This document shows positions 1 to 5,007 of a stretch of DNA of 8,923 nucleotides, piece by piece. The notes under the pieces are model-generated. The model was given only the letters and a program-made list of their open reading frames with translations, was not told the origin of the DNA and did not search any database. A program made the translations under genes and the position numbers. Origin of the DNA: Actinomycetota bacterium (GTDB lineage: Bacteria; Actinomycetota; Actinomycetes; Actinomycetales; Microbacteriaceae); contig WLIC01000011.1 of NCBI GenBank assembly GCA_009702405.1, positions 1 to 8,923 on the forward strand, written 5' to 3'. The first letter of the stretch is position 1; each line of letters opens with the position of its first letter.

Positions 1-407
1 AGCCAAGAATCATCTTGGATGCAGCACATAACCCTCACGGTGCAGCATCTCTTGCGAGTGCTCTAGAGAACTCGTTTGGTTTACCTCACACCGTTGCAGT
101 TATGTCTGTGTTGAACGATAAAGATGCCATCGGTATCTTTAGTGCTCTTGAGCCGGACTTAGCTGAAGTAGTTATTACTAAGAGCACCAGTGTTAGAGCT
201 CATGATGTTGAAGTTCTTGCTGTTACAGCAAGAGAGATCTTTGGTGATGAACGAGTAACTGTTGCAGAGGATTTCAGAGATGCACTCTCGCTTGCTGAAG
301 CGAAGCTGCCACCAACTCCTAATGCGACAATTGTTGTTACGGGTTCCATCAGCCTTATCGGTGATGTTCTCAAGTTCAGACAAATCCAGGAGGATGCAGA
401 TGTCTAA
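1..407 (+). CDS. folC: Folylpolyglutamate/dihydrofolate synthase, C-terminal part
   Basis: This is the 3' end of a gene whose start lies before the window. The reading frame is open from base 3 and closes with TAA at 405-407. The visible part begins PRIILDAAHNPHGA, the conserved DAAHNP motif of the Mur-ligase-like C-terminal domain of FolC. It ends with the family's VVTGSISLIGD segment, about 20 residues before the stop. FolC adds glutamates to folates in the cytoplasm (and in many bacteria to dihydropteroate), which retains the cofactor in the cell. The TTG at 15 lies inside the motif and is not a start. The last 8 nt overlap the next gene, and an AGGAGG (388-393) for that gene sits inside the folC coding sequence, so the two are probably co-translated. 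Identification is firm; the N-terminal ATP-binding part cannot be seen. Confidence 0.93.
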   Translation, partial: PRIILDAAHNPHGAASLASALENSFGLPHTVAVMSVLNDKDAIGIFSALEPDLAEVVITKSTSVRAHDVEVLAVTAREIFGDERVTVAEDFRDALSLAEAKLPPTPNATIVVTGSISLIGDVLKFRQIQEDADV

Positions 408-789
408 TCGTTCAGTAAGAAGAACACTCGGGTCAATGGTTTTAGCTTTTGAAGCCTTCGTGGTGTTCTTTGGAACTTTAGTTGCCTTTGGTTTGAAGGT
501 AGCTCCTGCCCCTACTGTTTGGGCTATTGGTTTGAGCTTCTCAGCAGTCATGATTTTGACCCCTGGCTATTTGGGTAAGAAGGGGTCTTACTGGTTTGGC
601 TGGTTCTTGCAACTAGTTCTATTTGTGATTTCTTTCTATGTTGATTTCTGGATGATTATCGTCTCAGTTATCTTCGTAAGTCTCTGGGCTTGGGCAATGA
701 TTGCCGGAGCCACCATTGACCTTGCACGTAAAGCACGTGAAAGTGTTGATACCTTTGAAATAACAGTTGAATCCAAGGAGAGTAAATAA
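400..789 (+). CDS. DUF4233 family four-helix membrane protein
   Basis: A 129-residue membrane protein of unknown function. Hydrophobic stretches at about residues 11-32, 38-56, 64-82 and 84-107 suggest four membrane helices. A basic N-terminus (RSVRRTL) and a hydrophilic tail with K and E follow the usual pattern. The opening, RRTLGSMVLAFEAFVVFFGTL, with an acidic residue in helix 1 followed by an FF pair, matches the actinobacterial DUF4233 family as I know it, which is typically found between folC and ndk. The ATG at 400 is chosen because AGGAGG ends 6 nt upstream; a longer in-frame extension from 262 lies wholly inside folC and has no such site. The gene overlaps folC by 8 nt and ndk by 1 nt (TAATG), so it is translated as part of that operon. 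Its function is not known and the neighbours do not reveal it. Confidence 0.85.
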   Translation: MSNRSVRRTLGSMVLAFEAFVVFFGTLVAFGLKVAPAPTVWAIGLSFSAVMILTPGYLGKKGSYWFGWFLQLVLFVISFYVDFWMIIVSVIFVSLWAWAMIAGATIDLARKARESVDTFEITVESKESK

Positions 790-1199
790 TGTCTGAACAA
801 ACACTGGTACTTATCAAGCCAGATGGCGTTAAGCGCAACCTCATTGGTGAAATCATCAGACGCATTGAAGCTAAAGGCTATGTTATTTCTGATGTGAAGA
901 AATTAACTCCTTCAAGAGAATTACTTGCCGCTCACTATGCAGAGCACGAGGGTAAGCCTTTTTATGAGCCTCTAGTTGAATTCATGGCATCTGGTGATGT
1001 TGTTGCTCTAAGAGTCGAAGGCAACAGAGTTATCGAAGGTTTCAGAGCATTAGCAGGAGCTACAGCTCCAACAGTTGCACTACCTGGAACTATCAGAGGA
1101 GATCTTGGTCGTGACTGGGGTCTAAAGGTTCAGCAGAACCTTGTTCATGGTTCAGATTCAGTTGAATCTGCTAACCGTGAACTTGCTCTTTGGTTTTAG
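789..1199 (+). CDS. ndk: Nucleoside diphosphate kinase
   Basis: Transfers the gamma phosphate from ATP to nucleoside diphosphates through a phosphohistidine, keeping NTP and dNTP pools balanced in the cytoplasm. The 136-residue length is normal. The N-terminus EQTLVLIKPDGVKRNLIGEI carries the family's KPDGV segment. The catalytic histidine is His120 within NLVHGSDS, and PGTIRGDLG (99-107) is the nucleotide-binding stretch. The ATG overlaps the DUF4233 stop by one base (TAATG), and AAGGAG at 775-780 lies 8 nt upstream. The stop TAG (1197-1199) overlaps the stop of the convergent VKOR gene, so there is no room for a conventional terminator after ndk. The identification is secure. Confidence 0.97.
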   Translation: MSEQTLVLIKPDGVKRNLIGEIIRRIEAKGYVISDVKKLTPSRELLAAHYAEHEGKPFYEPLVEFMASGDVVALRVEGNRVIEGFRALAGATAPTVALPGTIRGDLGRDWGLKVQQNLVHGSDSVESANRELALWF

Positions 1200-1831
1200 A
1201 ACCAACCAAGCTTTCTAAAAGTTGGGCCCCAATTAGCCCAGAATCTAATCACGATGGCAAGGATGATTAGTAATTCAAAAACCAAGGTGATTCTCCAAGG
1301 TCTAGCTGCTGCCCAATCCCAGAATGAAGTGGTTCTAATAGGCATTGGCACAATGTCTTCTTTCGCGCTGAATAAGAACAGGTGCCAGAAGATCGGAATC
1401 ATTCCAGCCCATGCAACCATGCAGTAAGGGCAAAGCACGTTGATTACAAACAGTGACTGACTGAACAAGAACAAAACAAAAATAAAGCCAAGAGTATTTC
1501 CAACTAGGAATAGTCTCCAGAACCACATCGCAAACTTAGCTCCAGCAAGAATTGCAAAGCCAACAATGATTGGTGCCATAAATGCAGCTAGACCAATAAG
1601 TGAGTTAGGGAAACCAAACAATCTAGCTGTTGGGGTGAGCATCACAGACTTGCAGGAAATGAAAACGTTTAGATCGCAGCCAAGAACTGCATCAGGGTTG
1701 GCTGCCACATGGAAGCGCTCCAGGGTCAGGGCAAAGGCCCCAATCCAGCCGATAAGACCGAAAACGATCATGGTCCAAGCTAGTGATTTAGGGGCGTTAA
1801 TCCCTGTGTTTACGCTGTTTTGTTCGCTCAC
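1196..1831 (-). CDS. Vitamin K epoxide reductase (VKOR) family membrane protein
   Basis: A 211-residue integral membrane thiol oxidoreductase. Bacterial VKOR homologues pass electrons from a DsbA-like periplasmic oxidase to quinone, doing the job of DsbB. Four cysteines fit this role: the active-site pair Cys134-Pro-Tyr-Cys137 next to a membrane helix, and the loop pair Cys52 and Cys60 after helix 1 (GCDLNVFISCKSVM). Hydrophobic segments lie at about 17-37, 70-95, 101-122, 124-148 and 182-199. No thioredoxin domain is fused, so the partner must be encoded elsewhere. The GTG start at 1831 has no ribosome binding site, but an extended -10 (TGC CATACT) ends 6 nt before it, so a leaderless transcript is likely. 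The first ATG inside (Met21) would cut into helix 1. The gene runs opposite to its neighbours and converges on ndk with a 4-nt overlap. Family assignment is firm; the physiological partner is unknown. Confidence 0.92.
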   Translation of the reverse strand: MSEQNSVNTGINAPKSLAWTMIVFGLIGWIGAFALTLERFHVAANPDAVLGCDLNVFISCKSVMLTPTARLFGFPNSLIGLAAFMAPIIVGFAILAGAKFAMWFWRLFLVGNTLGFIFVLFLFSQSLFVINVLCPYCMVAWAGMIPIFWHLFLFSAKEDIVPMPIRTTSFWDWAAARPWRITLVFELLIILAIVIRFWANWGPTFRKLGWF

Positions 1832-1837
1832 AGGTCA

Positions 1838-1846
1838 AGTATGGCA
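1838..1846 (-). promoter_or_regulatory. Extended -10 promoter of the VKOR gene
   Basis: Read on the minus strand this is TGC followed by CATACT, a TGN-extended -10 hexamer that matches TATAAT at 4 of 6 positions. It ends 6 nt before the GTG start, so transcription would begin at or next to the start codon. No good -35 is visible at the usual distance (TAAAAG at 17 nt), as is common for extended -10 promoters. The element coincides with the left arm of the inverted repeat described separately. Confidence 0.45.
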
Positions 1847-1856
1847 CCTTTGGCTA

Positions 1857-1885
1857 CTGACTTTTAGGGGTATTCGTGCCATACT
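1857..1885 (+). promoter_or_regulatory. Probable rne promoter
   Basis: CTGACT (1857-1862) and CATACT (1880-1885) are separated by 17 nt. Each matches its sigma-70-type consensus hexamer at four of six positions, and a TGC at 1877-1879 extends the -10. Transcription would begin near 1892 and leave an untranslated leader of about 210 nt before rne. Other weaker starts further down the leader cannot be excluded. Confidence 0.5.
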
Positions 1886-2012
1886 GAAAGTAGTTCATCT
1901 CGACCACACAGAGATAAACAAAGGTTTAGCAGGTACTTTAGACACTTTTACGTAAGACCCATCGGGCAGTTACAAGTGGTCACGGGATTTGTACCTCGCG
2001 ATATTAGGTTTA

Positions 2013-2034
2013 GTTGTTCACAACCGTGAATAAC
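2013..2034 (+). promoter_or_regulatory. 9-bp hairpin in the rne leader
   Basis: GTTGTTCAC pairs with GTGAATAAC around an AACC loop: nine consecutive pairs including one G-U. It is the most regular hairpin in the leader and has no T-run after it, so it is not a terminator. It ends about 68 nt before the rne start. Confidence 0.5.
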
Positions 2035-2043
2035 GAGAGATTT

Positions 2044-2080
2044 TAGGCGAAAGCCCAAGTGAGTGTGGCCTAGGGCTTTT
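2044..2080 (+). promoter_or_regulatory. Attenuator-like alternative stems before rne
   Basis: Three pairings compete here. GGC-GAAA-GCC (2046-2055) is a small stem with a GNRA loop. TAGGC (2044-2048) pairs with GCCTA (2068-2072). AAAGCCC (2050-2056) pairs with GGGCTTT (2073-2079), a 7-bp stem that runs into TTTT (2077-2080) and so resembles a weak intrinsic terminator. The last two cross each other, so they exclude each other or form a pseudoknot. The element lies 21 nt upstream of the rne start. Confidence 0.35.
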
Positions 2081-2101
2081 ACCGGGCATGGAGCACCTTA
2101 A

Positions 2102-4237
2102 ATGGTGAAGAAAAAGAACACAGAGCAATCTGTAACTGAAGAACAAGTAGAAATTACCCCTCAGAAGCAACCTCGTAAGCGCGGTAAAGCAGAGGTCGAG
2201 ACCACTGAGCCAGTTAAAGCTGAAAAGCCAGCTAAGGCTAAAAAGCCTCAAGAAAAAGAAGAAGCTGAGACCAAAGCACCGATAGCTGCTTCTGGCATCT
2301 CACTTATCTTCCAGGCACCTGATCTGCCAACTCCAAAGATTGATAAGAAGCGCGGCAAGATCGTTGAAAACGATGACACTAACGCAGATGGTTCACACCG
2401 TCGTGTTCGTTCACGTCGTCGTTCAGGTGAAGCTGTTGAAGGTGAATTACCACCGAACGTAGTGGTCAAGGTTAGAACCCCTAGAGAACCTAAAGCTCCT
2501 AGCAACGAACCAACCAGAGTTAAAGGTTCAACTCGTCTTGAAGCTAAGAAGCAAAGAAGACGTGATGGTAGAGATTCAGGTAGAAGATCTAACCGTATTA
2601 CCGAATCAGAGTTCTTAGCTCGTCGTGAAGCAGTTGACCGCATCATGGTTGTTAGAAGCAAGGACGACAAGATTCAGATTGGTGTTCTTGAAGACAAGAT
2701 CTTGGTTGAGCACTATGTTGCTAAAGCCCAAGACACATCTTTGATTGGAAATGTTTACTTAGGCAAAGTTCAAAACGTTTTGCCTTCGATGGAAGCAGCT
2801 TTCGTTGACATTGGTCGTGGACGTAACGCTGTGTTGTATTCCGGTGAAGTTGACTGGGAATTAGCAGAGGTTGGTAACCAGCCAAGAAAGATTGAGCTTG
2901 CGCTTAAATCTGGAGACAAGGTTCTAGTTCAGGTAACTAAAGACCCAGTTGGTCAAAAAGGTGCTCGTCTAACTTCACAGGTTTCACTTCCTGGTCGTTA
3001 CCTGGTTTATGTTCCTAACGGCAACATGAACGGTATTAGCCGCAAACTTCCTGAATCAGAGCGCACGAGACTGAAGAAGATCTTGAAAGAGATCTTGCCG
3101 GCAGATGCGGGAGTAATTGTTAGAACAGCAGCTGAAGGTGCTACCGAAGAGCAACTAACAGAAGATGTTCAAAGATTGCAGATTCAGTGGGAAGAGATTA
3201 GCCGTAACGCTGAAATCTCAACACCACCAGCACTACTAAGTAGTGAACCTGATTTGCTTATCAAGATTGTTAGAGATGTCTTCAATGAAGACTTCCAGAA
3301 GATGATCATTGATGGCGATGTTCCTTTCGCAACCATCGAAGGATATCTAAAGGATGTTGCACCAGATCTACTAGAGCGTGTTGAGAGATTCTCTGGAACT
3401 GGCGATGCGTTTGACCACTTCAGAATCAACGAGCAGATCATCAAGGCACTAGACCGCAAGGTTTACCTGCCTTCTGGTGGATCTCTGGTTATCGATAGAA
3501 CTGAAGCTATGACTGTTGTGGATGTGAACACCGGTAAGTTCATCGGTTCAGGTGGAAACCTTGAAGAGACTGTTACCAAGAACAACTTGGAAGCAGCTGA
3601 AGAAATCGTTAGACAGCTACGTCTTCGTGATATCGGTGGAATCATCGTTGTTGACTTTATTGACATGGTCTTAGAGTCCAACCGTGATCTAGTGCTTAGA
3701 AGAGTCATGGAATGCCTCTCTAGAGATAGAACCAAGCACCAGGTAGCTGAAGTTACATCCCTTGGACTAGTTCAGATGACTCGTAAGAAGATAGGTATTG
3801 GTCTTCTTGAAGCCTTTAGCGAGCCTTGTGAAGTTTGTGCTGGTCGAGGACTCATCGTTCACCATGAGCCTGTTTTGAAGAACAAGCACATTGAGGATGA
3901 TGACCGTCCACAAAAGCAAAACAACAACAAAAACAAGAACAACAAGGGTAAAAACAAGGGCAATCGGGACAACCAAGCCCTTAAGGAAGACTCCCAAGAG
4001 CGCAAGCCAAGGGTAGAGCCAGCCAAGGTTGTTACCGCTGAAAAGGCTGAAGAAGCTAAGAATCTGATGTCTAAAATCGCTGCTAGCAGCAGTGTTATGA
4101 GCGATTCAGCCCCAAAAACACTGGAAACTGTAATGGATGCACTACCTGAGGCAACACCTTCTGGTGAGCCTAAGCGTAAGTCCAGAAGAGTATCCAGCGG
4201 GGGAGAGATCACCCCAGGAGCAATCCAAGAGCAGTAA
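2102..4237 (+). CDS. rne: Ribonuclease E/G family endoribonuclease
   Basis: A 711-residue single-strand-specific endoribonuclease that starts mRNA decay and matures rRNA and tRNA. Residues 1-175 are a charged, probably disordered extension rich in Lys, Arg and Glu, typical of actinobacterial RNase E. The S1-like RNA-binding domain lies at about 212-300. The catalytic Mg-binding aspartates are Asp474 (VVDVNTG) and Asp518 (VVDFIDM), flanked by the conserved NNLEAAEEIVRQLRLRDIGG stretch. Cys576-Glu-Val-Cys579 is the zinc-link motif that joins subunits. Residues 590-711 are a hydrophilic tail with an Asn/Lys-rich tract at 604-623. The ATG at 2102 has GGAG 8 nt upstream. The gene follows a long leader and precedes rplU by 107 nt, with no clear terminator between them. 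The family is certain; RNase E is preferred over RNase G because of the extensions at both ends. Confidence 0.96.
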   Translation: MVKKKNTEQSVTEEQVEITPQKQPRKRGKAEVETTEPVKAEKPAKAKKPQEKEEAETKAPIAASGISLIFQAPDLPTPKIDKKRGKIVENDDTNADGSHRRVRSRRRSGEAVEGELPPNVVVKVRTPREPKAPSNEPTRVKGSTRLEAKKQRRRDGRDSGRRSNRITESEFLARREAVDRIMVVRSKDDKIQIGVLEDKILVEHYVAKAQDTSLIGNVYLGKVQNVLPSMEAAFVDIGRGRNAVLYSGEVDWELAEVGNQPRKIELALKSGDKVLVQVTKDPVGQKGARLTSQVSLPGRYLVYVPNGNMNGISRKLPESERTRLKKILKEILPADAGVIVRTAAEGATEEQLTEDVQRLQIQWEEISRNAEISTPPALLSSEPDLLIKIVRDVFNEDFQKMIIDGDVPFATIEGYLKDVAPDLLERVERFSGTGDAFDHFRINEQIIKALDRKVYLPSGGSLVIDRTEAMTVVDVNTGKFIGSGGNLEETVTKNNLEAAEEIVRQLRLRDIGGIIVVDFIDMVLESNRDLVLRRVMECLSRDRTKHQVAEVTSLGLVQMTRKKIGIGLLEAFSEPCEVCAGRGLIVHHEPVLKNKHIEDDDRPQKQNNNKNKNNKGKNKGNRDNQALKEDSQERKPRVEPAKVVTAEKAEEAKNLMSKIAASSSVMSDSAPKTLETVMDALPEATPSGEPKRKSRRVSSGGEITPGAIQEQ

Positions 4238-4243
4238 AAACAG

Positions 4244-4261
4244 GGTCAATAAGGTTTGACC
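4244..4261. repeat. 6-bp inverted repeat overlapping the rplU -35
   Basis: GGTCAA (4244-4249) and TTGACC (4256-4261) are exact inverted copies around a TAAGGT loop, just after the rne stop. The right arm is the -35 hexamer of the rplU promoter. No T-run follows, so it is a poor terminator. It could be a protein-binding site, or chance. Confidence 0.45.
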
Positions 4262-4284
4262 AGCGCCAACTTGGACGCTAAGAT
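4256..4284 (+). promoter_or_regulatory. rplU-rpmA promoter
   Basis: TTGACC (4256-4261) and TAAGAT (4279-4284) with a 17-nt spacer make the best sigma-70-type promoter in the window. Transcription should start near 4291, giving a leader of about 54 nt. This allows rplU and rpmA to be expressed far more strongly than rne, which agrees with their biased codon use. Confidence 0.75.
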
Positions 4285-4292
4285 TGAACCTT

Positions 4293-4323
4293 GTTGCCCT
4301 AAGAGCAACCAAATCCAAGATTT
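4293..4323 (+). promoter_or_regulatory. Tandem hairpins in the rplU leader
   Basis: GTTGC (4293-4297) pairs with GCAAC (4305-4309) around a 7-nt loop. One base later AAATC (4311-4315) pairs with GATTT (4319-4323) around CAA, and the T-run continues to 4326. The first hairpin would lie at the very 5' end of the transcript, where it could protect the RNA. Both stems are short, and I do not recognise a known ribosomal-protein leader motif. Confidence 0.35.
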
Positions 4324-4344
4324 TTTCGAACAAAGGGTATATCT

Positions 4345-4653
4345 GTGGTTTACGCAGTAGTCCGCGCGGGTGGCCGCCAAGAAAAGGTGTCAGTAGGCAC
4401 CATCGTGACGCTTGACCGTCTTAAGGCTCAGGCTGGTGGCTCTATCGTGCTACCTGCTTTGTTGCTGGTTGATGGTGACAAAGTCACACACGAAGCTGAA
4501 GCACTAGCAAAGGTAAAGGTAACTGCAACCGTGCTAGGTAACCTTCGTGGTCCAAAGATCGTTATCCAGAAGTACAAGAATAAGACTGGTTACAAGAAGC
4601 GCCAGGGTTTCCGCGCTGACCTAACCCGTGTTCAGGTCACAGAGATCAAGTAA
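4345..4653 (+). CDS. rplU: 50S ribosomal protein L21
   Basis: A 102-residue ribosomal protein that binds 23S rRNA, of normal length. The N-terminus [17 protein letters not shown] and the C-terminal [23 protein letters not shown] stretch are diagnostic. The start is GTG at 4345 with AAAGGG (4332-4337) 7 nt upstream. All seven arginines use CGT or CGC, unlike the metabolic genes nearby, a sign of high expression. It has its own promoter and is followed by rpmA after 10 nt, the standard L21-L27 pair. Identification is certain. Confidence 0.98.
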   Translation: MVYAVVRAGGRQEKVSVGTIVTLDRLKAQAGGSIVLPALLLVDGDKVTHEAEALAKVKVTATVLGNLRGPKIVIQKYKNKTGYKKRQGFRADLTRVQVTEIK

Positions 4654-4663
4654 GGATTAGCAA

Positions 4664-4918
4664 ATGGCATCCAAAAAAGGTGTTTCCTCAACCCGTAACG
4701 GTCGCGACTCTAACGCTCAGCGTCTAGGTGTTAAGCGCTACTCAGGTCAAGAAGTCAACGCAGGTGAAATCATCGTTCGTCAGCGTGGCACACACTTCCA
4801 CCCAGGTCGCAACGTTGGCCGTGGCAAGGACGACACTCTGTTCGCTCTAGCTGCTGGTTCAGTAGAGTTCGGCGAAAAGGGCGGACGTAAAGTCGTAAAC
4901 ATCGTTGTTGCGGCGTAA
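4664..4918 (+). CDS. rpmA: 50S ribosomal protein L27
   Basis: An 84-residue protein whose N-terminal tail reaches the peptidyl-transferase centre. It begins [20 protein letters not shown], the conserved L27 start, without the cleavable N-terminal extension found in Firmicutes, and carries [15 protein letters not shown] (34-48). AAGGA (4652-4656), overlapping the rplU stop, lies 7 nt before the ATG. All nine arginines are CGT or CGC. A strong terminator follows, so the operon probably ends here. Confidence 0.98.
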   Translation: MASKKGVSSTRNGRDSNAQRLGVKRYSGQEVNAGEIIVRQRGTHFHPGRNVGRGKDDTLFALAAGSVEFGEKGGRKVVNIVVAA

Positions 4919-4953
4919 GGTTCGTAAAAAGAACTAAGTCTTTTATCTCAGTT

Positions 4954-4985
4954 AGGCGAGCCAATGTGCTCGCCTTCTGTGTTTA
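4954..4985 (+). terminator. Intrinsic terminator after rpmA
   Basis: AGGCGAGC (4954-4961) and GCTCGCCT (4968-4975) form a perfect, GC-rich 8-bp stem with a 6-nt loop, followed by a T-rich but interrupted tail (TCTGTGTTT). It begins 36 nt after the rpmA stop and ends 22 nt before obgE. A weaker AT-rich hairpin (AAAAGA with TCTTTT, 4927-4944) precedes it. I find no convincing obgE promoter after the stem, so some readthrough probably feeds obgE. Confidence 0.75.
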
Positions 4986-5007
4986 ACTAAGCAGAAAGGA
5001 TTTACTC

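Larger units (their letters stand above)
1838..1885. repeat. Perfect 10-bp inverted repeat over divergent promoters
   Basis: AGTATGGCAC at 1838-1847 is mirrored exactly by GTGCCATACT at 1876-1885, with a 28-nt spacer; the match stops abruptly on both sides. Each arm, read outward, spells the same extended -10 (TGCCATACT) for the gene on its side: VKOR to the left and rne to the right. The symmetry could simply reflect two similar promoters placed back to back. Equally, it could be an operator for a dimeric regulator controlling both genes. Confidence 0.75.
1892..2101 (+). promoter_or_regulatory. Long structured 5' leader of rne
   Basis: This is the non-coding part of the 1832-2101 gap. I see no gene, tRNA or recognised riboswitch in it. 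It contains several complementary segments: ATCTC/GAGAT (1897-1901 with 1911-1915), AGGTAC/GTACCT (1931-1936 with 1991-1996), and GTAA..CCC-ATC-GGG..TTAC (1952-1973). A 9-bp hairpin at 2013-2034 and overlapping alternative stems at 2044-2080 follow. GACCAC (1902-1907) can also pair with GTGGTC (1976-1981), so more than one fold is possible. AGGTTTAG occurs twice (1922-1929 and 2006-2013). The rne ribosome site is GGAG (2090-2093), 8 nt before the ATG. In E. coli the long rne leader mediates autoregulation by RNase E; a similar role here is an inference from position and structure. Confidence 0.5.

Noticed and set aside
262..399. Longer N-terminus for the DUF4233 protein, starting at 262
   Set aside because: It lies entirely inside folC in another frame, has no ribosome site, and the family's basic N-terminus begins at the ATG at 400, which has a perfect AGGAGG.
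1222..1232. Palindrome TTGGGCCCCAA
   Set aside because: It has no loop or T-run and encodes conserved-looking VKOR sequence (Trp-Gly-Pro), so it is most likely incidental.
1566..1955. 129-codon plus-strand frame opposite VKOR
   Set aside because: It is antisense to VKOR for most of its length, shows no family features, and runs on through both promoters.
1948..1955. Palindrome TTACGTAA in the rne leader as an operator
   Set aside because: Only 8 bp, downstream of the likely transcript start, and expected by chance in AT-rich DNA; no second copy seen.
1892..2101. tRNA or small protein gene in the rne leader
   Set aside because: No cloverleaf or T-loop consensus, and no frame with both a ribosome site and useful length.
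4235..4261. Terminator after rne
   Set aside because: The GGTCAA/TTGACC stem has only 6 bp and no T-run follows; its right arm is better explained as a -35.
4980..4988. Extended -10 (TGT TTAACT) as an obgE promoter
   Set aside because: Transcription would start inside the obgE ribosome site at about 4995, leaving it unusable, and no -35 is visible.
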